NCBI GenBank assembly: GCA_002483285.1
Contig: DLHP01000041.1
Span: 124,001 to 188,000 of the forward strand
Reading direction: 5' to 3'
Length of the DNA stretch: 64,000 bases
Source of the DNA: Flavobacterium sp. UBA7665
Lineage (GTDB): Bacteria > Bacteroidota > Bacteroidia > Flavobacteriales > Flavobacteriaceae
Shown here: in pieces, positions 1 through 7,669 of the stretch
How the letters are laid out: each line of letters opens with the position of its first letter
Numbering within the stretch: position 1 is the first letter of the stretch
Program-made: the position numbers and the translations under genes
Notes under the pieces: generated by a model
What the model was told of the DNA's origin: nothing
The model's database searches: none
Seen by the model: the letters and a program-made list of their open reading frames with translations, nothing else

Positions 1-2
1 TC

Positions 3-1496
3 ACCGGGCTCGCGGCCGCAACCAATGCAGGGCCTGCGATTACGATTTCCTTTCTTGTCGCTGCTTTTGGGTGTATTTTTGCGGGATTGTGTTATGCCGA
101 GTTTTCGTCAATGATCCCGGTAGCGGGTAGCGCTTACACCTACTCTTTTGCCACCATGGGCGAATTTATCGCATGGATTATCGGATGGGATCTCGTACTC
201 GAATACGCCGTGGGCGCAGCAACGGTTTCTATCAGTTGGTCGCGGTATCTGGGTAAATTTTTAGGTGGCTATGGCATCCACATTCCCGATGCCTATATGC
301 TTTCTCCTTTTGAAGGTGGAATGATTAATATTCCTGCGGTTTTAATCGTGATGTTGATGTCGTTTGTTTTGATGCGCGGAACTAAAGAGTCTGCATTCGT
401 AAACGGAATCATTGTATTGCTTAAGGTTTCGGTGGTTTTGATTTTTATTGCAGTGGGCTGGAAATACATACATCCTGAAAATTATACACCGTATATCCCC
501 GAGAACACTGGGAAGTTTGGAGAGTTTGGTTTTTCGGGAATCATTAGGGCAGCGGCTATCGTGTTCTTTGCTTACATTGGCTTTGACGCTGTTTCTACCG
601 CTGCACAAGAGGCCAAAAACCCCAAGCGCGATATGCCGATTGGAATTTTATTGTCGTTGGGAATCTGTACCTTGTTGTACATCCTTTTTGCACATGTGAT
701 GACTGGTGTTGTCAATTATCAGGCATTTGCCGGAAAAGACGGTATCGCTCCGGTGGCAATCGCTGTAGAATCTATGGGGCATGCCAATGCGGCGGGCGTT
801 ATAGTGCCCGAGTATCCGTGGCTCAACAATGCCATTTTGCTCGCTATTCTTGGCGGATACGCTTCGGTGATTTTAGTGATGCTCATGGGACAAAGCCGCG
901 TTTTCTTCTCTATGAGTAAAGACGGCCTGATGCCTAAGGTTTTCTCAGAAGTGCATCCTAAGTTTCGTACTCCGGCAAAAAACAACCTGTTGTTTATGAT
1001 ATTGGTGAGTTGCTTTGCTGCGTTTGTGCCTGCAAGAGTGGTAGGAGAAATGACCAGTATCGGGACTTTGTTCGCGTTTATCCTGGTATGTATCGGTGTT
1101 TTGATTATGCGTAAGAAAATGCCAGATGCACCAAGGGCCTTTAGAACCCCATTGGTACCACTAGTGCCGATTTTGGGAATATTCGTATGCTTGTTTATGA
1201 TGGTCTTCTTGCCGCTGGATACTTGGATCCGTTTGATTGTTTGGATGATGATCGGCTTTGATTTGTACCTTTTCTACGGAATGCGAAACAGCGTCCAAAA
1301 CCAAGGGAGTTTTAGTTTGGCAAACTACAAAACAGTTGCGGCGTCGGGATTTGCAATGGTTTTGGGGTTGATCGTCGTGGCTTTTGTACACCATCAGGAT
1401 CCCGCAATCGACGACCACTTCTTGTACTATTTTTCATTGATTTTCGCCGCAATCCATGTGATGATATACGCTTACAGCTACAAGAAAGTCAGATAA
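3..1496 (+). CDS. APC-family amino acid permease, 5' truncated
   Basis: The reading frame is open from base 3, so the true start lies left of the window. The visible part is about 497 codons. It is a polytopic inner-membrane protein with roughly a dozen hydrophobic segments and resembles the amino acid/polyamine antiporter group of the APC superfamily (cationic amino acid transporter type). Supporting motifs are a glycine-rich first visible segment, GWDLVLEYAVGAATV, and the internal FFAYIGFDAVSTAAQEAKNP, which is typical of this group. It should import or exchange amino acids across the inner membrane; the substrate cannot be read from sequence. The tyrosine catabolism genes that follow make a link to amino acid use plausible, but a strong terminator separates them. 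Family assignment is secure, substrate is not. Confidence 0.88.
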   Translation, partial: TGLAAATNAGPAITISFLVAAFGCIFAGLCYAEFSSMIPVAGSAYTYSFATMGEFIAWIIGWDLVLEYAVGAATVSISWSRYLGKFLGGYGIHIPDAYMLSPFEGGMINIPAVLIVMLMSFVLMRGTKESAFVNGIIVLLKVSVVLIFIAVGWKYIHPENYTPYIPENTGKFGEFGFSGIIRAAAIVFFAYIGFDAVSTAAQEAKNPKRDMPIGILLSLGICTLLYILFAHVMTGVVNYQAFAGKDGIAPVAIAVESMGHANAAGVIVPEYPWLNNAILLAILGGYASVILVMLMGQSRVFFSMSKDGLMPKVFSEVHPKFRTPAKNNLLFMILVSCFAAFVPARVVGEMTSIGTLFAFILVCIGVLIMRKKMPDAPRAFRTPLVPLVPILGIFVCLFMMVFLPLDTWIRLIVWMMIGFDLYLFYGMRNSVQNQGSFSLANYKTVAASGFAMVLGLIVVAFVHHQDPAIDDHFLYYFSLIFAAIHVMIYAYSYKKVR

Positions 1497-1515
1497 TTGG
1501 TCTTTCTGTTAGCAG

Positions 1516-1557
1516 AAAAAGGCATCAAGACGGGCTTACCGGTTTTGATGCCTTTTG
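1516..1557 (+). terminator. Rho-independent terminator after the permease
   Basis: The arms AAAGGCATCAAGA and the matching GGTTTTGATGCCTTTT form a long stem with a short loop, followed by a T-rich tail. It lies 20 bp after the permease stop codon. Confidence 0.85.
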
Positions 1558-1739
1558 TTTTGTAAATATTTCTCCCGAAACAAACGCAAAATTGATTTTT
1601 TCCCGATATTTGTGATATGAATGCTCCCTGGAAAAACCTCTTAGCGCATCTCAAATTCCTCATCAAGAGAAATCCTGAATGACTGGCTTTTAGTTATTAA
1701 TTTTTAAATTATTATTTATTCATTATTAATTGAAAACAC

Positions 1740-2897
1740 ATGCCACTATACCACAAACTCGGAAATATTCCACACAAACGACACATCCAGTTCGAGAAAC
1801 CCGAAGGCGGCTTGTATTATGAGCAACTATTTGGGACCGAAGGATTCAACGGGCATTCTTCGTTGCTTTACCAGGTGCATCGCCCTACACAAGTTAAAGA
1901 GATTGTAAGGTCGTATTCTGTCGAGCCTAAAATCGCCATCGGCAAGAACATCAAATCGCTCTTGTTGAAAGGATTTGAACTCAAACCAGAAGCCGATTTT
2001 CTCGATAGTCGCAAAGCCATGTTGGTCAATAATGACTGTACAATCGGGCTAGCCGCTCCTCAAAATTCGCTCACCGAATATTTCTACAAGAATGCCGACG
2101 CCGATGAAATGCTTTTCATCCACAAAGGCAAAGGCAAACTGCGCACCATGATGGGCAATATCGATTTTGAGTACGGCGATTACTTGATTATCCCACGCGG
2201 GATGATTTACCAGATCCAATTTGAAACCTCAGAAAACCGCCTGTTCTACGTTGAATCATTTGCACCATACTACACACCCAAACGCTACAAGAACAGTTCA
2301 GGCCAATTGCTCGAGCATTCGCCGTTCTGCGAGCGCGATTTTAAATTGCCTACGGAACTTGAAACCCACGACGAAAAAGGCGATTTCCTGATCAAGGTCA
2401 AGAAAGAAGGCATGATCCACGAAATGGTTTACGCGACGCACCCTTTTGATGTTATTGGTTGGGACGGATACAATTTTCCTTACGGATTCAGCATCCACGA
2501 TTTTGAACCCATTACCGGACGTGTACACCAACCGCCGCCGGTTCACCAGACTTTTGAGACCGCCACGTTTGTAGTGTGTTCGTTCTGTCCACGGTTGTAC
2601 GATTACCACCCCAAAGCAATTCCGGCGCCTTACAACCACAGCAACATCGACAGCGATGAGGTATTGTACTATGTGGATGGCGATTTCATGTCGCGCAACA
2701 ACATCGAGCAAGGGCACATTACCCTGCACCCTAAAGGCATTCCACACGGACCAGCTCCGGGCGCCATGGAGCGCAGCATCGGGAAAACCGTAACCGAAGA
2801 ATTGGCAGTAATGGTCGACACTTTTCGTCCATTAATGGTAACCGAGGAAGCGATGGGTCTCGACGACGGGCAATATTATAAATCCTGGGTAGAGTAA
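1740..2897 (+). CDS. hmgA: Homogentisate 1,2-dioxygenase
   Basis: This cytoplasmic non-haem iron enzyme opens the ring of homogentisate to maleylacetoacetate, a step of tyrosine/phenylalanine catabolism. The protein has 385 residues, somewhat shorter than the roughly 440 of proteobacterial and animal enzymes, as is usual for the Bacteroidota form. A double-stranded beta-helix (cupin) fold is expected. Probable iron ligands are His300, the Asp/Glu pair at 306-307, and His336 in HPKGIPHGP; the acidic ligand is shifted by one residue compared with the human H-x5-E spacing. hppD, the preceding pathway enzyme, lies 156 bp downstream on the same strand with an intergenic repeat element between them. 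No maleylacetoacetate isomerase or fumarylacetoacetase is in the window. The ATG start follows an AT-rich leader. Confidence 0.9.
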   Translation: MPLYHKLGNIPHKRHIQFEKPEGGLYYEQLFGTEGFNGHSSLLYQVHRPTQVKEIVRSYSVEPKIAIGKNIKSLLLKGFELKPEADFLDSRKAMLVNNDCTIGLAAPQNSLTEYFYKNADADEMLFIHKGKGKLRTMMGNIDFEYGDYLIIPRGMIYQIQFETSENRLFYVESFAPYYTPKRYKNSSGQLLEHSPFCERDFKLPTELETHDEKGDFLIKVKKEGMIHEMVYATHPFDVIGWDGYNFPYGFSIHDFEPITGRVHQPPPVHQTFETATFVVCSFCPRLYDYHPKAIPAPYNHSNIDSDEVLYYVDGDFMSRNNIEQGHITLHPKGIPHGPAPGAMERSIGKTVTEELAVMVDTFRPLMVTEEAMGLDDGQYYKSWVE

Positions 2898-2902
2898 TTT
2901 TT

Positions 2903-3016
2903 AGGAGCTATTCCTGCTGTTGGCTTTCATAGATTTTGGCCAACGCGCCAGCTGGCTCCATCGCTAAAACAGTTCACAGAACTGTTTTTTAACGCTCGGC
3001 CCTCATCAGGGCTAGG
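2903..3016 (+). repeat. Intergenic hairpin repeat, copy 1
   Basis: Conserved left end GGAGCTATTCCTGCTGT and right end CATCAGGGCTAGG bracket a variable centre that contains the hairpin AACAGTTCACAGAACTGTT. The same ends recur at 7469, 24865, 55239 and 61927. This copy sits between hmgA and hppD. Confidence 0.6.
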
Positions 3017-3053
3017 CTACTCCGCTAATAAACAACATACAAAAACATACAAC

Positions 3054-4214
3054 ATGAGCAATGAAATAAAATCCGTTGAATACGGACTCGAAAAAATATT
3101 TGAAGGCGCACAAGACTTCCTGCCTTTAATGGGCACCGATTACGTAGAATTCTATGTAGGCAATGCCAAACAGGCGGCGCATTTTTACAAAACGGCATTC
3201 GGATTCCAGTCTTTGGCTTACGCCGGACTGGAAACGGGTGTTCGTGACCGCGCGTCTTATGTGCTTAAACAAGACAAAATCCGTTTGGTATTGACCACGG
3301 CATTGAACAGCGACTCTATTATTGGCGAACACGTTAAAAAACACGGCGACGGCGTGAAAGTTGTGGCGCTTTGGGTAGAAGACGCGACAAAATCTTACGA
3401 GGAAACCATCAAGCGCGGCGCCAAGTCATTTATGGAGCCTACCGTTGAAAAAGACCAGCACGGTGAAGTAGTGCGCTCGGGAATTTACACCTATGGCGAA
3501 ACCGTACATATGTTTGTGGAGCGCAAAAATTACAATGGTACGTTTCTTCCGGGTTACCAAGAGTGGAAATCCGATTACAATCCTACCTCTGTAGGCCTTA
3601 AATACATCGACCATATGGTAGGTAATGTGGGCTGGAACCAAATGGACGTTTGGGTTAAATGGTATGAAGATGTGATGGGATTTGTGAACTTCCTCTCGTT
3701 CGATGACAAACAAATCACCACCGAATACTCGGCATTGATGTCTAAAGTGATGTCTAATGGAAACGGTCGCATCAAATTCCCGATTAATGAACCCGCAGAG
3801 GGCAAGAAGAAATCTCAGATTGAAGAATACCTTGATTTTTATGAAAGCGCCGGAGTGCAGCACATCGCCGTGGCAACCGATGATATTTTGAAAACGGTTG
3901 CCGAGATGCGTGCTCGAGGCATTGAATTCCTATCAACGCCGCCGCAAGCTTATTATGACGCAATTCCCGAGCGTTTAAAAGACCATATGTCTAAATTCAA
4001 GGAAGATATCAGGGAATTACAAAAGCTCGGTATTATGATTGACGCCGATGAAGAAGGATACCTTTTGCAGATATTTACCAAGCCTGTAGAAGATCGCCCT
4101 ACATTGTTCTTTGAAATCATCCAAAGGATGGGCGCTAAAGGGTTCGGAGCCGGAAATTTCAAGGCTTTGTTCGAGTCTATTGAAAGGGAACAGGAAAAAA
4201 GAGGAACTTTATAA
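3054..4214 (+). CDS. hppD: 4-hydroxyphenylpyruvate dioxygenase
   Basis: It converts 4-hydroxyphenylpyruvate to homogentisate, the substrate of the HmgA enzyme encoded just upstream. The 386-residue protein has two vicinal-oxygen-chelate halves, with the first domain at about 25-165 and the catalytic domain at about 180-365. The iron triad is visible: His187 in YIDHMVGN, His270 in GVQHIAVA and Glu354 in FFEIIQR. The C-terminal GAKGFGAGNFKALFESIE is the typical lid helix of the family. The gene order hmgA-hppD fits a tyrosine degradation unit, although the repeat between them may weaken or separate transcription. Family and reaction are secure. Confidence 0.95.
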   Translation: MSNEIKSVEYGLEKIFEGAQDFLPLMGTDYVEFYVGNAKQAAHFYKTAFGFQSLAYAGLETGVRDRASYVLKQDKIRLVLTTALNSDSIIGEHVKKHGDGVKVVALWVEDATKSYEETIKRGAKSFMEPTVEKDQHGEVVRSGIYTYGETVHMFVERKNYNGTFLPGYQEWKSDYNPTSVGLKYIDHMVGNVGWNQMDVWVKWYEDVMGFVNFLSFDDKQITTEYSALMSKVMSNGNGRIKFPINEPAEGKKKSQIEEYLDFYESAGVQHIAVATDDILKTVAEMRARGIEFLSTPPQAYYDAIPERLKDHMSKFKEDIRELQKLGIMIDADEEGYLLQIFTKPVEDRPTLFFEIIQRMGAKGFGAGNFKALFESIEREQEKRGTL

Positions 4215-4326
4215 AAATAAACATCATTTATTAACGAATCGCTAAAATACAACGTTGTAGTGATGTTGTTTTTGCGGATAATGTGTTAAAGTTGTTTTTT
4301 CATTAAAAATATATCAATAAGTCTAG

Positions 4327-4454
4327 TATCTTTGTACCAACAAAAATAGGAGGAGTGGTTTCCCGATATTTTTATGTAAATTTTTCATAATTTATAGTTT
4401 TTTGGTTGGTTAATAGCATAAAAACCCGGTCATTAATTTGACTGGGTTTTTTTG
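4327..4454 (+). ncRNA. Candidate structured small RNA (possible 6S-Flavo)
   Basis: An exact Bacteroidota -7 box TATCTTTG lies at 4327-4334, but without a convincing TTTG box upstream. From about 4336 the sequence ACCAAC (4336-4341) pairs with GTTGGT (4405-4410), extended by an A-run against a T-run. This encloses a large interior region with two weak hairpins (GGAGGAGTGGTTTCC and TATG...CATA). A rho-independent terminator ends the segment at 4454. No ORF fits. A roughly 115-nt RNA with one closing stem, a large open middle and its own terminator resembles 6S-type RNAs, and flavobacteria have a described 6S-Flavo family. The identity is inference. Confidence 0.4.
4417..4454 (+). terminator. 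Rho-independent terminator
   Basis: AAAACCCGGTCA pairs with TGACTGGGTTTT (one G-T pair) around a 6-7 base loop, followed by a T-run. It closes the candidate small RNA and may also end read-through from hppD. Confidence 0.75.
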
Positions 4455-4468
4455 TTTTGGTACCTTTG
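4437..4468 (+). promoter_or_regulatory. Bacteroidota-type promoter for the DUF3108-tdo operon
   Basis: TTTG at 4437-4440, a 20-bp spacer and TACCTTTG at 4461-4468 match the Bacteroidota housekeeping promoter. The -33 box lies inside the preceding terminator. Transcription would start near 4475, about 34 bases before the ATG at 4509. Confidence 0.6.
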
Positions 4469-4508
4469 GAACAGAAATTGTAATCCCGCTTTGCAATTTA
4501 TAAATGCT

Positions 4509-5285
4509 ATGAAGAAAACGATAACACTTTTATTTGCCATTGCATGCTTGGGATTCAGCTCACAGAAAGAAAGGGCTTTTGACGTAGGCGAATGGTTCAA
4601 ATTCAGAATACACTACGGGCTCATTAACGCGGGCTACGCCACACTTGAAGTCCAGGAAGCAGTCAGAAACAACAAAAAAGTATACCACGCCATCGGAAAA
4701 GGATACACCACCGGAATGTCGAGGTTCTTCTTTAAAGTCGACGACACTTACGAAAGTTATTTTGACAAAGAGACAGGTGAGCCCTATCAATTTGTCAGGA
4801 GAATAGACGAAGGCGGATACACTAAAAATCAGGAAGGATTTTTCAACCAATCCAATAATAAGGTGCTCGTAAAAGACTACAAGCACAAGTCCGAAATGCT
4901 ATATAATTTTCCGGATAAAACCCAGGATATCTTATCCACGTTTTACTATCTAAGGAACTATCCCACTATCGACAAACTTAAAGTGGGCGAATCGATTGCT
5001 ATAGATATGTTTTTTGACGGCGAAGTGACCAAATTCAAGCTCAAATACTTAGGAAACCAGGATATAGATACAAAATTTGGAGTAGTTCCCACAATGATTT
5101 TCAGGCCATACGTACAATCGGGTAGGGTTTTTAAGGAACAGGAAAGTGTCACCGTCTGGATTTCTGATGACGACAACAAATTGCCCATCAGAATCAAGGC
5201 AGATTTGGCAGTAGGTTCGCTTAAGGCCGATCTCGATGGGTTTAAGGGACTCAAATATTCTTTCAGAGTAAAAGCAAAACCATAA
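4509..5285 (+). CDS. DUF3108 domain-containing exported protein
   Basis: The start at 4509 is chosen because it gives a clean Sec signal peptide (MKKTITLLFAIACLGFSSQ) and follows the promoter above by a normal leader. An in-frame ATG at 4452 lies upstream of the predicted transcription start and inside the terminator. The mature part, about 240 residues, is rich in beta strands and matches the DUF3108 family of periplasmic or outer-membrane-associated proteins of unknown function (motifs GEWFKFRIHYGLINAGYATLE at the N-terminus and VTVWISDDDNKLPIRIKA near the C-terminus). The stop codon overlaps the tdo start by one base (TAATG), so the two are probably translationally coupled. No function is claimed. 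Confidence 0.82.
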   Translation: MKKTITLLFAIACLGFSSQKERAFDVGEWFKFRIHYGLINAGYATLEVQEAVRNNKKVYHAIGKGYTTGMSRFFFKVDDTYESYFDKETGEPYQFVRRIDEGGYTKNQEGFFNQSNNKVLVKDYKHKSEMLYNFPDKTQDILSTFYYLRNYPTIDKLKVGESIAIDMFFDGEVTKFKLKYLGNQDIDTKFGVVPTMIFRPYVQSGRVFKEQESVTVWISDDDNKLPIRIKADLAVGSLKADLDGFKGLKYSFRVKAKP

Positions 5286-6217
5286 TGGAGATTACAACCA
5301 ACACCAAACAAATTCTAGACGATTTAGATCAGAAATTCCAAACGATTAACCAAAAAACCGATACCCACCTTGAAGGTCTGTTATGGGCTAAGCCCATTAC
5401 TTATTGGGATTACATCCAAACCGACGCGCTGCTCAACCTCCAAATCCAAAGAACCACCTTGCCCGACGAGATGGTTTTTATCATGTACCACCAGGTCAAT
5501 GAATTGCTTTTCAAGATGATCCTGTGGGAAATCAACCAGGTTACCGATTGCGAGAAACCTGAAACCGCCTTTTTTACCGAAAGGCTCATGCGCATCAGTC
5601 GCTATTTTGACATGCTCACCACTTCTTTCGATATCATGGGCGACGGTATGGAGCTCGAACAATACATGAAATTCCGCAACACGCTCACGCCTGCAAGTGG
5701 TTTCCAGAGCGCACAGTATCGCCTCATAGAATTTGCCTCCACAGATTTGATCAATTTAATTGATTACCGTTTCCGCGCCACCATTGATCGCAATACACCC
5801 TACGAACATGCGCTCGAACATTTGTATTGGCAAGCGGCAGGGAAAGACCATGCCACTGGAGAAAAGTCGTACCTTCTGGCAGCGTTCGAAAGAAAATACA
5901 AGGCCGAATTCCTCCGGGAAATGGAAAAATACAACACCGTCAACCTCTGGCGTAAATTCAAAGAATTGCCAGAAGATGACCAGAAAAACCCAGAACTCAT
6001 CAAAGCCATGCGCCACTATGACCATACGGTCAACATCAATTGGGTCATGGGACACCTCAATGCAGCGCGCAAATACATAGACAGCGGTCAAGGTACAGCC
6101 GAAGCCACCGGCGGCAGCGACTGGAAAAAATACATGCATCCCAAATACCAACGCAGGATATTTTTCCCCGAATTGTGGAGCGAAGAAGAGCTCAAAAACT
6201 GGGGAGAAGAAAAATAA
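5285..6217 (+). CDS. Tryptophan 2,3-dioxygenase family protein
   Basis: This haem enzyme family oxidises tryptophan to N-formylkynurenine, the first step of the kynurenine pathway, in the cytoplasm. The 310-residue protein is alpha-helical. It shows the family features YWDYIQTDALLNLQ, an MVFIMYHQVNELLFKMIL helix and a late TGGSDWKKY segment. The C-terminal half (INWVMGHLNAARKY) differs from the classical proteobacterial sequence around the proximal haem histidine, so this is a divergent member. It starts in the TAATG overlap with the DUF3108 gene and is followed closely by the M23 peptidase gene. No other kynurenine pathway gene is in the window, so in vivo activity on tryptophan is likely but not proven. 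Confidence 0.82.
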   Translation: MEITTNTKQILDDLDQKFQTINQKTDTHLEGLLWAKPITYWDYIQTDALLNLQIQRTTLPDEMVFIMYHQVNELLFKMILWEINQVTDCEKPETAFFTERLMRISRYFDMLTTSFDIMGDGMELEQYMKFRNTLTPASGFQSAQYRLIEFASTDLINLIDYRFRATIDRNTPYEHALEHLYWQAAGKDHATGEKSYLLAAFERKYKAEFLREMEKYNTVNLWRKFKELPEDDQKNPELIKAMRHYDHTVNINWVMGHLNAARKYIDSGQGTAEATGGSDWKKYMHPKYQRRIFFPELWSEEELKNWGEEK

Positions 6218-6237
6218 CCATCGCAAAAAATGATCTG

Positions 6238-7461
6238 TTGAAAAAAATAGCCCTTTTCATAATCCTGTTGTTTGCGGTCGCTTCCTGTAAAAAAGAAGAA
6301 AGCGTGGTGGTTGCCGAGATTCCAAAGGCAAAACCCATCGTAGAACAATTCGGATTCCAATTCAACGACTACAATGTCGTGCAGGACACCGTTCGCAGCG
6401 GTGATACCTTTGGCAGTATTATGGATGCCCAAAACTTAGGGGAACATCAGGTTTATGACATCGTTGACAAGGTCAAAGACGGTTTTGATGTAAGGACGAT
6501 CAGGATCGGAAAACCCTACACCATCCTCCGTTCTAAAGGGCGCTATAAAAAGCTCGAAGCGTTTGTTTACCAGCCCGATCGCGGTAGTTATTATGTGATT
6601 GATTTGCGCGACTCAGTTTCAGTCTACAAAAAAATCCGACCGATTTTAGTGCGCCAGCGCACGATTGCCGGTAGCCTTGACGGTTCGCTTTCCGAAGCGC
6701 TCCAGAAAGAAAAAGTAGACATCGCACTCGCCTCACAAATTACCAAAGTCTATGCTTGGTCTATCGATTTCTTCAAACTCAAGAAAGGGGACAAATTTGG
6801 CATCACCTTTACAGAAAGATACATAGACGACACCATTTACGACGGTGTCGACAGTCTCAAGGCCGCGTTCTTTGAGTACAAAGGCAAAAAAATATACGCC
6901 TTCCCATTCGCCCAAAATCCCAATTCAAAAAAACTTGATTATTTTGACGAAGACGGAAAGGCGCTCAAGAATTTCTTCCTCAAAGCGCCGCTCAAATATG
7001 TTAACATCACCTCACGATTTGCGGCGAATCGTCTGCATCCGGTACAAGGCATCTGGAAAGCGCACAAAGGCACCGATTACGCCGCACCCACCGGAACGCC
7101 CATCATGACCACCGCGGCCGGCGTCGTCGAGCAAACCGGATACACCGCAGGGAATGGCAATTTCGTTAAAGTCAAGCACGACAAAACATATGCTACACAG
7201 TACCTGCACATGTCTAAAATACTGGTCAGACGAGGCCAGCGTGTGAACCAGGGTGATGTCATTGGCAAAGTAGGCAGTACAGGTCTTGCCACCGGGCCGC
7301 ACGTTTGTTACCGCTTCTGGAAAAACGGCGTCCAGGTAGATGCGTTGAGGCTCAAGCTCCCCAATTCTGCGCCTATGGACAAGAAAAACCTGCCCAGATT
7401 CCTCCAGCAAATGCAACCGCTCAAACGCGAACTCGACAGCGTAGCCAGTAGCAAATTTTAA
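6238..7461 (+). CDS. M23 family metallopeptidase lipoprotein
   Basis: The TTG at 6238 is chosen as start because it begins a lipoprotein signal peptide (KKIALFIILLFAVASC, lipobox Cys) and no in-frame ATG lies nearby; the longer frame starting at 6040 runs inside tdo. The product has 407 residues. After the acylated Cys comes a region of about 230 residues, then a LytM/M23 domain at about 265-375. Zinc and catalytic residues seen are His276 and Asp280 (HKGTD), His324 (YLHM) and His355. The canonical H-x-H ends here as His355-Val-Cys357, so the third zinc ligand is a cysteine. A role in cutting peptidoglycan cross-links at the envelope is expected. It lies 20 bp after tdo and is probably co-transcribed. 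Confidence 0.85.
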   Translation: MKKIALFIILLFAVASCKKEESVVVAEIPKAKPIVEQFGFQFNDYNVVQDTVRSGDTFGSIMDAQNLGEHQVYDIVDKVKDGFDVRTIRIGKPYTILRSKGRYKKLEAFVYQPDRGSYYVIDLRDSVSVYKKIRPILVRQRTIAGSLDGSLSEALQKEKVDIALASQITKVYAWSIDFFKLKKGDKFGITFTERYIDDTIYDGVDSLKAAFFEYKGKKIYAFPFAQNPNSKKLDYFDEDGKALKNFFLKAPLKYVNITSRFAANRLHPVQGIWKAHKGTDYAAPTGTPIMTTAAGVVEQTGYTAGNGNFVKVKHDKTYATQYLHMSKILVRRGQRVNQGDVIGKVGSTGLATGPHVCYRFWKNGVQVDALRLKLPNSAPMDKKNLPRFLQQMQPLKRELDSVASSKF

Positions 7462-7468
7462 TTTTTTT

Positions 7469-7612
7469 TGAAGCTGTTCCGGCTGTACGCTGCAACGTTT
7501 TGTCACCGGAATTTATTTTAAAAGTCAAAAAGGAGCTTCCGGTTGGTCGCTCTTTTTGCCTAAAAAATAAAATCCCGCTTTCCTACAACGTTTTCGCTGC
7601 CATCCGGGCTAA
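7469..7612 (+). repeat. Intergenic hairpin repeat, copy 2
   Basis: Left end GAAGCTGTTCCGGCTGTACG and right end CGCTGCCATCCGGGCTAAAA with a variable middle containing AAAAAGGAGCTTCCGG. It is the longest copy (about 144 bp) and fills most of the gap between the M23 gene and pgi. A 78-codon ORF across it is not credible. Confidence 0.55.
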
Positions 7613-7615
7613 AAC

Positions 7616-7650
7616 TTTGCGTTTTCTTTACAAACAAAGTCGTAAATTTG
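7616..7650 (+). promoter_or_regulatory. Promoter of pgi
   Basis: An exact -7 box TAAATTTG lies at 7643-7650, with TTTG at 7616-7619 (spacer 23, a little long). The start codon of pgi is 20 bp downstream. Confidence 0.5.
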
Positions 7651-7669
7651 GCTTCCAAAACCCAAGAAA

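Noticed and set aside
1617..1682. 21-residue small ORF before hmgA
   Set aside because: It has an ATG and a stop but no ribosome binding site, no acceptable promoter spacing and no run of aromatic codons that would suggest an attenuation leader. Too short to support.
2298..2747. 149-codon minus-strand ORF inside hmgA
   Set aside because: Shadow frame of a well-identified enzyme gene; the His/Val-rich product shows no domain.
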